DNA of 64,000 bases from AP-15 sp963812675 (GCA_963812675.1 CAWEWR010000028.1:197295-261294); one strand, 5' to 3'. Shown: positions 1 to 9,244, counted from the stretch's first letter. Program-made: numbers and translations. Notes: generated by a model not told the origin, from the letters alone.

Positions 1-426
1 GCTGCTTCGGGAAGACCGGGCCTTGCCGAGGATCCGCGGTTCAACACGCCCGGCGGCCGGGCAGTCAACGCCACCGAGCGGATTCTGCTGATGGCGGAGA
101 TCATCAAGGAGCGTCCAACTGCGGAATGGCTGCAGCGGCTTGATGCCAATGATGTGCCGTCGGCGCCAGTGCTGCGGCGCAATGAGGTGATCGCCAACGA
201 GCAAGTACTGGCGCGCGAGCTCATCGTTGAGCTGAACCATCCGGACATCGGCCTCGTCCGCCAGCCCAAACCGGCGGCCCGTTTTGAGCGTACCCCCGCG
301 CGAATTCAAGGGCCGGCGCCTCGCATCGGCGAGCACAGCGCAGCAATCCTGGCGGAGATCGGACTGGAACCGGCGGAGATCAAACGGCTGGCGACCGAAA
401 AGGTCGTGCGCTTGGTCAAGACCTAG
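1..426 (+). CDS. class III (CaiB/BaiF) CoA transferase, C-terminal part
   Basis: The frame is open from base 1 to the TAG at 424-426, so the gene begins outside the window. The roughly 141 visible residues match the C-terminal domain of family III CoA transferases: a start like LAEDPRFNTPGGR, then a WLQRLDANDVPSAPV stretch, then the tail with LVRQPKPAARF and the IGEHSAAILAEIGL helix. Enzymes of this family move CoA between carboxylic acids through an aspartyl-CoA thioester; that catalytic Asp lies in the missing N-terminal part. The substrate cannot be inferred. A second, full-length family member lies at 60321-61472. Confidence 0.9.
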   Translation, partial: AASGRPGLAEDPRFNTPGGRAVNATERILLMAEIIKERPTAEWLQRLDANDVPSAPVLRRNEVIANEQVLARELIVELNHPDIGLVRQPKPAARFERTPARIQGPAPRIGEHSAAILAEIGLEPAEIKRLATEKVVRLVKT

Positions 427-516
427 CTGCGCAGGTCGAGGTGCGCCCCTTGATATGAGGGTACGTACAACCATTTAGGTGCATATACGCTCTATGCCGG
501 AATAGCGAGCATCAAC

Positions 517-864
517 ATGAAGACTCTTCTGACGGCTGCAGCACTCGCCATTGCCGGGGCGGTGACGGTCCAGGCGGCCGACATAGCTCCCGTGACCGGC
601 CATTGGACAAAGCTCGGTGGCCACTTCTCCGCCTTGGTCTACTACATCGACGAGCCCGACGGCTTCCACGTGGTGGTGACAACCCAACAGGGCGCGAGCG
701 AGAAGGCGGCGGTCGCGCGGTTCGAGACGGTATTGGCGGCGGGGCAGTCGGCCGCGCTTTCCATTCCGCGCGCCGCGGGCGAGGCGCCGGCGCGGATCGT
801 GCTCAGCAACGCTAGCGACCACCTGCACATCGCCGAGCCTGCCGCCTCCGTTTCCGCCCAGTGA
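517..864 (+). CDS. small secreted protein, short paralogue
   Basis: This 115-residue protein has a signal peptide (MKTLLTAAALAIAGAV, cleavage likely near VQAAD). I do not recognise a named family. It is a close paralogue of the protein at 6846-7253, with near-identical stretches such as SIPRAAGEAPARIV and HLHIAEP. It lacks a 20-residue block with two cysteines that the other copy has between QAADI and APVT. The ribosome binding site is weak. Spacers upstream of both copies share a short similar stretch around GCATATAC, which suggests that part of the promoter region was duplicated too. Confidence 0.65.
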   Translation: MKTLLTAAALAIAGAVTVQAADIAPVTGHWTKLGGHFSALVYYIDEPDGFHVVVTTQQGASEKAAVARFETVLAAGQSAALSIPRAAGEAPARIVLSNASDHLHIAEPAASVSAQ

Positions 865-1205
865 CCCCCCGCAAGACGATCAGCGGATTGTGCTGGCGAT
901 AGGGGGTCCCAGCGTACAGCCGGAAGGCGTCTTCGACCCGGCCTTCGATCACAGCTTTATACGATCGCGGCGTATTTTGCCGATGAAATCCAAGCGGTCC
1001 AGTGAGACCGCCGCCAACCCCAGCACGATGTTCCGATCAAGAGGTCATCCGTTAAGGCAAATCCACTGGCATGAGGTTGACTTCTGAGCGCCGTAGTTCT
1101 ACCGTCGCGCACTAAGGGGTAAGTCAAACCGGCTCGCGGCAAGCGGGACACCGGCCCGGTTTTCAAATTTCGCCGTATAGAGCCCGGTCGTGCGCGGGGG
1201 GGGAA
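865..1205 (+). other. spacer without a supported gene
   Basis: This 341-base stretch holds only short open frames without convincing codon use, start signal or recognisable protein. A run of G just before base 1206 supplies the ribosome binding site of the next gene. No hairpin or promoter could be assigned with confidence. Confidence 0.5.
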
Positions 1206-2966
1206 ATGAGGGGAAAGCGAGGCTTTGCTCATCTGAGAGCGATCGCCGGAATGATCGCCGTTACAGGCGCTGCTCTGCCGATGTCAGCGGTAGCCCAAAC
1301 TGCGACGGATGTGACTGATCTGATCAAAAAGCTGCAAAGCGAAATCGGAACAATGGAAAAGCAACACCAGGCCGAGATGCGAAATCTCCAAAAGCAGCAC
1401 CAGGCGCAGATCCAAAATCTACAGAAGCAGCTCGACGAGCTGAAAGCGGCACAGGCCGGGCCGCGTGCTGTCCCGCCTCCGGTGGCGGCAGCTCCGGCCG
1501 CCCTGGCCGCAGCAGCCGGGCCGGCTTCGGGACCACCGCGCACGCCGGGAGCCCCTCAGCCGCCGTCCAGCGCGGCTCAGCCGCCAGCGGCGGCTGGTCA
1601 GGGGGGGCCCCAAATCATCGTCGGGGTGCCGCCGGCGGGACTGCCGCTGCCGTCGGCCGGGGTCCATGTCTTGGAAGCCGGCTCCGCCCGCTTCGGTATC
1701 TAGAGCGCAGACGGCCGGAATGCGATCTTTCTGACCGGACGGCTGCACTTCGATGTCGCCGACTATCTCGACTACACGCCGGCCTCGCAATTCGCGGCGG
1801 TCCAGGACCTCAACAGCGGCGTCAACGCCCGGCGCGCCCGGCTCGGCGTCGTCGGCCGGTTTATGAGCGATTGGGACTACACCTTCATCTATGACTTAGG
1901 CGGCTCGGGCGACGGCTTCCCGCCCGACCCGGGTGCCCTGCCCAGCGGCCTCGAGAACGCGCTGGTGACCTATAGTGGGCTCAAGAACCATGGGGTGCCG
2001 CTCGTCTTCGACCTCGGCTACATGGATGTGCCGTTTGGGCAAGCGGAAGCGACCAGTTCGAACGACATCCCGCTGGTCGAGCGGGCCGCGATCAGCAATG
2101 TTGCGACCAACATCTTCGCCAACGATTTCCGCTCGGCATTCGGCGCGCGGTCGTTCAGCGACCGTTATTGGGTCGGCGCCTATGTGACGGGGCCAACATC
2201 TGGCACTAACCACACGACTGGGGAGCAGCTCGGTGCCGCGGGGCGCGCCGGTTACAATATATTGTACAGCCCGGAGGGCTTTTTCCACCTCGAAGCCGAT
2301 GTCGGCGCGCTGCTGAAACCGCCGGCGCCCGGCGGGATCCGCTCGATCACCTTGTCCGACCGGCCGGAGCTTCGGGTCGACCCGACCCAGATACTGAGCA
2401 CCGGAGCAGCTCTCGGGACCGCGGCCAATCCGCTGATGAACGCGCAGGTGTACGGCGGCGGAGGGATCGTCGAGTGGCGCAATTTTCTGGTCGATGGCGA
2501 GGCCTACCTGATCAATGTCAATCGCCAAGGGTTGGCGACGAATAGTTTCGAGGGCGGCTACATCGAAGGCAGCTGGATCCTGACCGGAGAGCACCGCGCA
2601 TATTCGCCACCAGCGGGTACGTATTTACGGCCGGTGCCGGAGCATCCGTTCTTGCCATTTGACGGTAGCTGCTGCGGCGCGTTCGAACTGGCCGCCCGCT
2701 ACAGCACGATCGATCTGAACAACAATTTCACTCCCCGGCCCCCACCCGGGAGCAATTCCGTCGGCGGCGGCCAGCAGACTGTCTACGCCGTCGGGTTGAA
2801 TTGGTATCCGAACGCCAATATGCGCTTCATGTTCGACTACCTGCACGGCAAGATCAACAAGCGCTTCTCGACCGCGGCGGGGGGTGGCATTACCGGGACG
2901 CCCCCCGGCACCCCGGTGGGCGGCCAGTTCGACGCCGTCGTCATGCGCACGCAGGTCGCGTTCTGA
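1206..2966 (+). pseudogene. OprO/OprP-like porin interrupted by one in-frame TAG
   Basis: A single reading frame runs from the ATG at 1206 (preceded by GGGGGGGAA) to the TGA at 2964-2966 and is broken only by a TAG at 1701-1703. The first part has a signal peptide, a Gln-rich coiled coil (residues about 38-80) and a Pro/Ala-rich linker. The part after the TAG reads SADGRNAIFLTGRLHFD and continues through RRARLGVVGRF into a long beta-barrel region ending in VVMRTQVAF, whose terminal Phe is typical of outer-membrane barrels. This matches polyphosphate/phosphate-selective porins of the OprO/OprP type. An internal ATG at 1863 could start only a truncated barrel without a signal peptide. The TAG may be a real nonsense mutation, amber readthrough or a sequencing error. 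Confidence 0.85.
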
Positions 2967-3159
2967 ACCGGCGGAGCGAAGGCGGGCGACGGGATGTGGC
3001 ACCTCGATTCGGGCCTGGAAGCGGCGGTGAGCTATTTCATCGAAACTTCCCTCGTGTCGTTGCTCCGGTCACTGAAATGTGAGATACGGGCCGCACCGAG
3101 GGACATCATCTCTACACGAAACGCCGGTCCTGCTTTGCAGCACCTATCCGGAGACTGCC

Positions 3160-3666
3160 ATGAATAAACTTCTCGTGTCGATCGTCGTACCGCTAGCGGC
3201 AGTTGCGTGCCTGTATGCGCCGACACGATCGGCTGCACAGTCCGTCACGCCCGCGGGGCAGGCTGATGCGCGATTCATCATGAATACGGCGCCGCAGCAA
3301 GCTCCCTTTCAACCAACAGCGCCTCCGAGCACGTATCCCATTCCCAGGACGATGTATGAAGAAGTAATCGCTAAGTATAGAATCGGATCTGGTCACAAAG
3401 CAATATATGCAAATCTTACCGGCAACCAGATGTGGTCTATGGTCCAATCGAAGTTTGGCCAGCCGAGTCAGCAATCGGCGATCGCCGAGGCTAGGCAAGC
3501 GTGCGAAGACCATGCGACACAAAGCAATCTAGATCCCAGTAAATGCACCCCTGTCGCGGTCGATGATTGGCAGGTTTTTGATCCCGGGCCACTTTTTTCG
3601 GCCGCAGAAAGGGCGCAAGACCAGCAAGCAAACCTGAGTACACTGGTGACGCCGCCCCGAGAATGA
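3160..3666 (+). CDS. hypothetical secreted protein
   Basis: A protein of 168 residues starts at the ATG at 3160, preceded by CCGGAGAC. It has a clear signal peptide (MNKLLVSIVVPLAAVACLY, then PTRSAAQS). The mature part has no motif I recognise. Two Cys lie in the second half (ARQACEDHATQ and DPSKCTPVAVDDW). A longer open frame upstream to 3079 is rejected because it would place the signal peptide internally. Base composition is visibly lower in G+C than in the core genes of the window, consistent with an accessory origin. Confidence 0.6.
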   Translation: MNKLLVSIVVPLAAVACLYAPTRSAAQSVTPAGQADARFIMNTAPQQAPFQPTAPPSTYPIPRTMYEEVIAKYRIGSGHKAIYANLTGNQMWSMVQSKFGQPSQQSAIAEARQACEDHATQSNLDPSKCTPVAVDDWQVFDPGPLFSAAERAQDQQANLSTLVTPPRE

Positions 3667-3799
3667 ACCGTATTCTGAGGGCACAGGGTGGTCCAGTGCG
3701 GAGGTCGGCAGCCGATTGGCCACCCGCTGGGGGGTGAATGACCAAATCTCGAATTTAACGTCAGTTCCGATAGGCTAATCCCGGCGGGAATAGCAAAAT

Positions 3800-4821
3800 T
3801 CAGGAAGTCCGGAGCCTGAGCTCAGCCGGGCGGGCGTGCATCCTGCGCCACTGGGCGGGCGTGATGCCCATTTGGTGTTTGAACGCACGCTGGAAGGCTG
3901 CGTCCGATTGGTAGCCAGCGAGCTCGGCGACGGCGCCGGTCGACATGTCCGATGTCTTGAGCGCGTTGGCAGCGACCGTCATGCGAATGTCGGTCAGCAG
4001 GTCGCTGGCCGAACGGCCGAGGCGCTCTTGAAAATGGCGAATGAAAGTGGCGCGCGACATGTTGCAGCGCCGAGCAAGCTCGGGCAGGGTCCAGGCACGG
4101 GCAGGCTCGTTAAAGAGAGCGGTGAGCGCGGGCACGAGTCGCGGATTTCCGGCGAGGGCCCATCCGGCGGTGCGGTGACTTCGCTTGCCAGCCGGAGCGC
4201 GACCGCGAAGAGCGCGGTGGAGAGCGCATTGAGCATTGCCAGGCCGCCCAGATTTTCGGTGGCGGATTCGGCGCGCATCAGGCCGACCAGCCCCACGACC
4301 TGCGCGCCGGTCCCGGGTGCGGCCGCGGCGGCGCTGTTCTCCGGCGCATGCAGGATCAGGCGGCGCGGCAGATAAGATCGGATCAGGGGCTCGTGCGCGG
4401 TCGAAAGGATGAAGCGGCCGCACATCATGTCGAGCCGATCTCCGGTCCCGTCATTCTCGTGGAAAACGGTGGTGAGCGTGGCTCGCTGGCGGACCGGGGC
4501 CGGCGCCGCATCGCTCCCGTCGTGGAGGGCATGCGCCGATCCGTGCGGAAACAGCAGGATGTCGCCGGCGATCAGCTTGCGCGTCGGGCCACCCTCCGCG
4601 TCCTCCAACGCAGCCGAGCCGCCGAGTATGACGTGATAGGGGATCTCGCCGAGCTCGGACGCCGGAAAGTCGATGCGCCAGGGCGCACCGAGGAAGCATC
4701 GGTAATCGAGCGTTCCTCTGACCGGGATCATCTCCAAAAGCCGGCTCAGCCAGTCGCGGGCATTTTCCATCTTGATCTCATCTGTGAGACGATCGGGCAG
4801 ATTTTTGAAATCATCTGCCAT
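3800..4821 (-). pseudogene. AraC-family regulator with cupin domain, frameshifted
   Basis: The N-terminal half, from the ATG at 4821, is a cupin-type sensor domain (RGTLDYRCFLGAPWRIDFP, GDILLFPHGSAHAL) as in AraC regulators of the cupin_6 class. The C-terminal half carries the AraC DNA-binding domain (WTLPELARRCNMSRATFIRH, LLTDIRM, GYQSDAAFQRAFK, GITPAQWRR) but lies in another frame, ending at 3800. The two frames should join near 4165-4195, where ALRLASE in the first frame should lead into GWALAGNPRLVPAL in the second. A one-base insertion or deletion there explains it. Unless this is a sequencing error, the gene makes no functional regulator. Confidence 0.85.
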
Positions 4822-5004
4822 TCATAATATCACCCTTAACCACAAATAACTCCCCGCAGATCGGCGGCAGTCGTCCTCGGAGCAGATCGAAGGAGTGTCT
4901 TAGGTCCTGCTAAAACGACACCGACATCGATTTCCCGCCGGCGAACTGGACTCGCCATGTTGTCTCGCCGGGGGTCTATCCCAACACGCAATAGGAGAAT
5001 TGCA

Positions 5005-5247
5005 ATGCGGTTGAATGCGCTCTGTTTAATTGGTTCCTTGGCAGCTTTGGCAACCCCGCTCCCCGCAGGAGCAATACCGGCTCCGTCGGCCGGGACAGTA
5101 TCCGCTCAGTGGGGCGGTCAAGCGGCCGTCACCGCTCCCCAAGGCGAGCCGGCCGCTTACGTCTGTCCTCGCGGCTATTATTGGGAACTAGGCAGCTATG
5201 CCCCACACGGCAAATTTAGGCCAGCGCATTGCGCGAGCCGCTGGTGA
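5005..5247 (+). CDS. small secreted protein with Cys/aromatic C-terminal motif
   Basis: This 80-residue protein starts at the ATG at 5005, with AGGAG at 4993-4997. It has a signal peptide (MRLNALCLIGSLAALATPL, then PAGA). The C-terminus reads YVCPRGYYWELGSY, then a His/Lys/Arg segment and PAHCASRW, so there are two Cys and many aromatic residues. Similar CPxGYYWE-type small exported proteins are common in Hyphomicrobiales, but their function is unknown. An in-frame ATG at 4957 was rejected because it would bury the signal peptide. Confidence 0.65.
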   Translation: MRLNALCLIGSLAALATPLPAGAIPAPSAGTVSAQWGGQAAVTAPQGEPAAYVCPRGYYWELGSYAPHGKFRPAHCASRW

Positions 5248-5331
5248 GTAGCTGCCTAATCCCTGCCGCCCAAATCAGCCTCGCGCAACCCTAGCCCTTT
5301 CAACGGAAGCCTCTAAAAGTGGAGAGATCAG

Positions 5332-5934
5332 ATGGATCAATTCACCAATCACTTCAACGTCATCACTGGCGATAACAACGGCAACGGGCGCACAACCGCC
5401 AGAGGCTTAATGAAACCTGTCATAGATGTGTTGATTAAGCTCGGCATCCTCAAAGAGGATCTTGATTATCATTTAATTCGTGCCGCGATGGTGATCATCT
5501 TCCTGTTCTTCGGGTACCAGAAATGGTTTGAGTACGAAGCCCAGGTATTGATCCCCTATATCAGCAACGGCCCGCTTATTTTCTGGTTGCGCCCGCTCTT
5601 CGGTATCCGTGGCGCCACTTGGTTTTTAGGCGTGTCAGAGTGGTCATTTGGAACACTCTTGTTCTTGGGGTTCTGGAATAAGAAATTGGGAATTCTCGGA
5701 GCGCTCGGCTCGAGTGTCACGTTCATATGTACCGTCACTATTATTCCATTTATACCGGACGGCTGGGCGGCCTCTGCCGGCGGCTTTCCGGCGATGACTG
5801 AACATGTCGCTTTTCTGATGAAAGATATCGTTCTCTTTTCCGCATCAGTCTATTTGTTGCGGCAGGACGTAATGAGAGTGTCTAGTCCCGCCAAGCAAAA
5901 GCGCGAATCTAGTGAAGTTGTACTAAGTCATTAG
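5332..5934 (+). CDS. DUF417 (YkgB/RclC-like) inner-membrane protein
   Basis: This 200-residue membrane protein has about four hydrophobic segments (near residues 50-65, 85-120, 125-145 and 160-180). The stretches LIRAAMVIIFLFFGYQKWFEYEA and PLIFWL are typical of the DUF417 family, together with GASEW-like and WNKKLGILGALGS segments. E. coli RclC, in the reactive chlorine species resistance operon, is a family member. The N-terminal 45 or so residues are polar and longer than usual. Codon use is visibly lower in G+C than in neighbouring genes, a sign of horizontal acquisition. GGAGAG just upstream serves as ribosome binding site. No Rcl regulator is adjacent. Confidence 0.8.
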   Translation: MDQFTNHFNVITGDNNGNGRTTARGLMKPVIDVLIKLGILKEDLDYHLIRAAMVIIFLFFGYQKWFEYEAQVLIPYISNGPLIFWLRPLFGIRGATWFLGVSEWSFGTLLFLGFWNKKLGILGALGSSVTFICTVTIIPFIPDGWAASAGGFPAMTEHVAFLMKDIVLFSASVYLLRQDVMRVSSPAKQKRESSEVVLSH

Positions 5935-6132
5935 CGAGAAGCGGCGGAGCTAATCGTGATGACGAGACCGCAACCGCGCGGCGGCTGCCCCGAAGGCGCG
6001 GTCACGCGGAGCGGCTCGGCTACTCCGCAAGCCTCGGTGATGATCGACCCACTCCGGCAGAGGAGCCGACGATCTCCCTCGACGGAGTCTCTCTTCTCAA
6101 TGATTTCACCTCGCCAACCGAAGAGGTCTGAC

Positions 6133-6441
6133 ATGAGCGCACAAATCCTCCGTAAGCGCCGCACATTTGCAATGAGACGATTGGCTTTGGCGGCGATTGG
6201 CGTCAGCTTCTTGGTTTTGTCTGGGGCCACGCTTGGCGCTGATATTGCCATCGCCAATCCGAGCGCAGTCGCTGCTGCGCCGGGCGGGCGCCACGCGACG
6301 GCACACCCGACAGAGCCTCCAGGGATCAATGCGACGACCCATTCAGCATTTGTCGACGGGCTCTATAAAGAGCTGATGGAGTGGACGCCGCCTCCGTGCC
6401 TATCTGAGACAAGCGATGCGTCACTGCGCGACTACCGCTAA
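6133..6441 (+). CDS. hypothetical secreted protein
   Basis: The chosen start is the ATG at 6133, with GAGG at 6123-6126, giving 102 residues. The N-terminus is basic (RKRRTFAMRR) and is followed by a hydrophobic signal or anchor segment (LALAAIGVSFLVLSGATL). An ATG at 6172 at MRRLALAA is an alternative start with a more ordinary signal peptide. The remainder, including FVDGLYKELMEWTPPPC, resembles nothing I know. The frame upstream to 5956 looks like non-coding spacer. Confidence 0.45.
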   Translation: MSAQILRKRRTFAMRRLALAAIGVSFLVLSGATLGADIAIANPSAVAAAPGGRHATAHPTEPPGINATTHSAFVDGLYKELMEWTPPPCLSETSDASLRDYR

Positions 6442-6845
6442 AAAATCTCGGCTTCCCGCCAGTCGCGTCGCAAACGCAACGCGTTATCTCCGCTGGACGG
6501 CACTGGAGGTCTTGCCGCCGCTCGAGGCCGCACCGTCTCTTCGCGACGCGCCCGCTGATAACGGACGACGGGCTCGGCTGGAGCCGCTGCGATGAGCGGC
6601 GTTGCACTCGTCCCACAGCACTGTCGGATTGAGTTGAGCAAATCTCAGGCGTCAGTGAAAAACTCTCGTTTGTAGAGGCATGTTATGGCACCCAACCTGA
6701 CATACGCGCATATACCCTGTGTTGCCGTGAGACGACGCTTAAGCTGCGATAATGCATCCATGACATCAGCTCCACGACAGCCCGCTGCGCGAGCACCTCA
6801 ATGGCGCCAGGTAACGGGTAAATGGCCTGGTTAGGGAGAAATGAC
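6442..6845 (+). other. spacer without a supported gene
   Basis: This stretch of about 400 bases has no open frame with convincing codon use. Bases around 6700-6730 (GCGCATATACCC) resemble the spacer upstream of the paralogous gene at 517, suggesting a duplicated promoter region. GGGAGAA just before 6846 is the ribosome binding site of the next gene. Confidence 0.5.
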
Positions 6846-7253
6846 ATGAAGACCCTTCTAGCGGCGGCAGCGCTCGCCATTATCGGTGCGGTGACGGGCC
6901 AGGCGGCAGACATCTTCACGTGTGGTGCCGTTGGGTACGCCATGCATGATGGCAGAGTTGAGCGTGTTTGCTCAGCTCCCGTGACCACCCATTGGACGAA
7001 GCTCAGTGAGCGCTTCCCCGCCTTGGTCAACTACCGCGACGAGCCCGACGGCCTCCACGTGGTGGTGACCATGCAGCCGGACGAGAGGGAGACAGCGGCG
7101 GTCGAGCGGTTCGAGACGGTGTTGGCGGTGGGGCAATCGGCCGCAATTTCCATTCCGCGTGCAGCAGGCGAGGCGCCGGCGCGGATCGTGTTCAGAAACG
7201 CCGGCGGCCATCTGCACATCGCCGAGCCTCCCGCCTCCGTTGCCGCCCAGTGA
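6846..7253 (+). CDS. small secreted protein, long paralogue
   Basis: This 135-residue protein starts at the ATG at 6846 after GGGAGAA and has a signal peptide (MKTLLAAAALAIIGAV, then GQAAD). It is the longer paralogue of the gene at 517-864. It keeps the 20-residue segment starting FTCGAVGYAM with two Cys that could form a disulfide, which the other copy lacks. The remaining sequence is closely similar. The gene sits 29 bases upstream of the tautomerase and probably shares its transcript. Function is unknown. Confidence 0.65.
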   Translation: MKTLLAAAALAIIGAVTGQAADIFTCGAVGYAMHDGRVERVCSAPVTTHWTKLSERFPALVNYRDEPDGLHVVVTMQPDERETAAVERFETVLAVGQSAAISIPRAAGEAPARIVFRNAGGHLHIAEPPASVAAQ

Positions 7254-7282
7254 GCCCACCCGACCAGCAAAGGAGACCATAC

Positions 7283-7699
7283 ATGCCTCTCGCCAAACTT
7301 CATGTGCTCGAAGGACGGTACGACGAGGCTCGTCTCGGCAAGGTTTCGAGCGCGGTTCAAAACGGGCTCATCAGCGCGTTGGGCATCCCGCCGGAGGACT
7401 TCTTCCAGATCATTCACGTTCTGCCAAAGAGCCAATTCCGTCATACGCCATCATTCTTGGGGTTGAACTATTCGGATGATCTGATTGTGCTGGAGGTCAC
7501 GTTTATTTCCGGCCGCCCCAAGGAGAAGAGACTGGCACTGCTGAAGGCCCTGAACGACAGGGTGGTCTCAGCGGCGGGAATCTCTCCGGATGATCTCTTG
7601 ATCACGCTCTACGAGACGCCGGGCGAGAACATTTCCTTCGGCCGCGGGCTGGCTCAACGGGCGCATGTCGCGGACCAGGAGCCAGTGGCAGCGCGCTAA
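7283..7699 (+). CDS. tautomerase family protein (4-oxalocrotonate tautomerase-like)
   Basis: The ATG at 7283 follows AAAGGAGA, giving 138 residues. The protein begins MPLAKLHVLEGRYDEA, so Pro becomes the N-terminal catalytic base after Met removal, as in the tautomerase superfamily. The double-length fold is visible: a first unit with LISALGIPPEDFFQII, a linker with PSFLGLNYSDDLIVLEVTF and a second unit with KEKRLALLKALNDRVV. Such enzymes interconvert keto and enol forms of small acids. The natural substrate is not predictable. An upstream GTG at 7250 was rejected because it would hide the catalytic Pro. Confidence 0.85.
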   Translation: MPLAKLHVLEGRYDEARLGKVSSAVQNGLISALGIPPEDFFQIIHVLPKSQFRHTPSFLGLNYSDDLIVLEVTFISGRPKEKRLALLKALNDRVVSAAGISPDDLLITLYETPGENISFGRGLAQRAHVADQEPVAAR

Positions 7700-7717
7700 A
7701 CCGTCGGAAATGAAGAT

Positions 7718-7794
7718 TGGCGCGCCCGAGAGGAGTCGAACCCCTAACCCCCAGATCCGTAGTCTGGTGCTCTATCCAATTGAGCTACGGGCGC
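7718..7794 (-). tRNA. tRNA-Arg(ACG)
   Basis: Read on the minus strand the gene starts at 7794 with acceptor arm GCGCCCG, which pairs with CGGGCGC at 7728-7722. The D arm is GCTC/GAGC. The anticodon arm is CCAGA-CTACGGA-TCTGG, giving anticodon ACG. The T arm contains TTCGACT. CCA is encoded at 7720-7718. The 3' end faces the accessory region at bases 1-7.7 kb, and tRNA 3' ends are common integration sites for islands. Confidence 0.95.
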
Positions 7795-7915
7795 CTGCCA
7801 AGAGCGGGCCGGCGATGCGCGGCGGCCACAACTACTCCACCGCGGTCCGAGAAGGCAAGGCGCATCGTAGCGCTCTGCGGTGGCTGCCGGCTCTTGCCGC
7901 AACCACATAGGGCGG

Positions 7916-9148
7916 ATGAGCCCCGATGCAATAGCGCCGCACGCGACCGCCGCGGACGATCCGGCAACCCGTCCGTCCATCGCGCTGCTCGCCGGACGGC
8001 ACCGGCGCGCCGAAGCCGGCCACCCGTGGATCTACTCGAACGAAGTGGCAATGGACGCCGCGGCCAAAGCGCTCGCACCCGGCAGCCTCGTCACCTTGCG
8101 CCGCGCCGACGGCAGCCCGCTCGGCGTCGCGATGTTCAACCCGCACACGCTGCTCGCCGCGCGGCTGCTCGACCGCGACGCCGCCCGGCCGATCGGCCGG
8201 CGATTTCTCGCCCGCCGGGTCGGGCGCGCGCTGAAATTACGCGAGCGGCTGTTCGGTGAGCCCTATTACCGTCTTGTGCATGCCGAAGCCGACGGGCTGC
8301 CCGGTCTCGTCGTCGACCGGTTCGGGGCGGTTCTCGTCGTGCAGTCGAATGCCGCCGGCATGGCGCAGCTCGAGCCGGTCGTCCTCGACGCGCTCGGCGA
8401 ATTGCTGAGCCCCGAGGCCATCGTGCTGCGCAACGACAGCCCGGCGCGGGGGCTCGAAGGACTGGCGTCCGAGACTCGGGTGGCAAGAGGCAGCCTCGAC
8501 GGCCCGGCGACGGTCCACGAGAACGGCGCCGTCTTCCGCGCCGATCTCCTCGCCGGGCAGAAGACCGGCTGGTTCTTCGACCAGCGCGACAACCGGCGCT
8601 TTATCGCCGCCCTGGCCCGCGGCGCCCGCGTTCTCGATCTCTATTCCTTTACCGGCGGGTTTGCGGTCCAGGCGGCGCGGGCCGGGGCCGCCGCCGTCCT
8701 CGGCATCGACCGCTCCGAGCCGGCACTCGCGTTGGCGACCGCGGCGGCAGCGCTCAACGGGGTCGGCGGGACCTGCTCGTTTCGCCGCGGCGAAGCCTTT
8801 GCCGAAGCCGGCGGGCTCGCCGCCAGGGACGAGCGGTTCGACATCGTCATCGCGGATCCCCCGGCCTTCGCTAAATCGCGCAAGGAGGCGCCGGCGGCGT
8901 TGCGCGGGTATCGCAAGCTGGCGCGGCTCGCCGCCTCCGTGATCGCCGGCGCCGGCATCCTCTTCATCGCTTCCTGCTCGTTCCATGTCGGTGCGGCGGA
9001 GTTCGCCGAGGCAGTGCGCCGCGGCCTCGCCGATGCCGGCCGCGCCGGCCGCATCCTGCGGGTTGCCGGCGCCGATGCCGATCACCCGATCCATCCGGCA
9101 TTGCCCGAGACCGCCTATCTGAAGACCCTGACCCTGGCTCTCGACTGA
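7916..9148 (+). CDS. rlmI: 23S rRNA m5C methyltransferase, RlmI family
   Basis: This 410-residue protein has an N-terminal PUA-like domain (AEAGHPWIYSNEV, GSLVTLRRADGSPLG) and a class I SAM methyltransferase domain. Motif I is DLYSFTGGFAVQAARAG near residue 240, DPPAFAKSRK lies near residue 315, and the nucleophile region ASCSFHVG with a conserved Cys lies near residue 353. This layout fits RlmI, which makes 5-methylcytidine 1962 in 23S rRNA in E. coli. AGGGCGG precedes the ATG at 7916. An in-frame ATG at 7880 overlaps spacer sequence and is less likely. The exact target base is inferred from the family. Confidence 0.85.
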   Translation: MSPDAIAPHATAADDPATRPSIALLAGRHRRAEAGHPWIYSNEVAMDAAAKALAPGSLVTLRRADGSPLGVAMFNPHTLLAARLLDRDAARPIGRRFLARRVGRALKLRERLFGEPYYRLVHAEADGLPGLVVDRFGAVLVVQSNAAGMAQLEPVVLDALGELLSPEAIVLRNDSPARGLEGLASETRVARGSLDGPATVHENGAVFRADLLAGQKTGWFFDQRDNRRFIAALARGARVLDLYSFTGGFAVQAARAGAAAVLGIDRSEPALALATAAAALNGVGGTCSFRRGEAFAEAGGLAARDERFDIVIADPPAFAKSRKEAPAALRGYRKLARLAASVIAGAGILFIASCSFHVGAAEFAEAVRRGLADAGRAGRILRVAGADADHPIHPALPETAYLKTLTLALD

Positions 9149-9244
9149 GGCCATCGAGCCTTGCGCTAAAGGAGCCTACTCGAGGCTAGGGTCGCCGCGG
9201 GTTTCGCGTTACAGTTGGTTAAATCACGCGACCGCAGGGCACAG

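Noticed and set aside
890..1087. 65-codon open frame after the first small secreted protein
   Set aside because: No ribosome binding site, no recognisable motif and no coding character; left as spacer.
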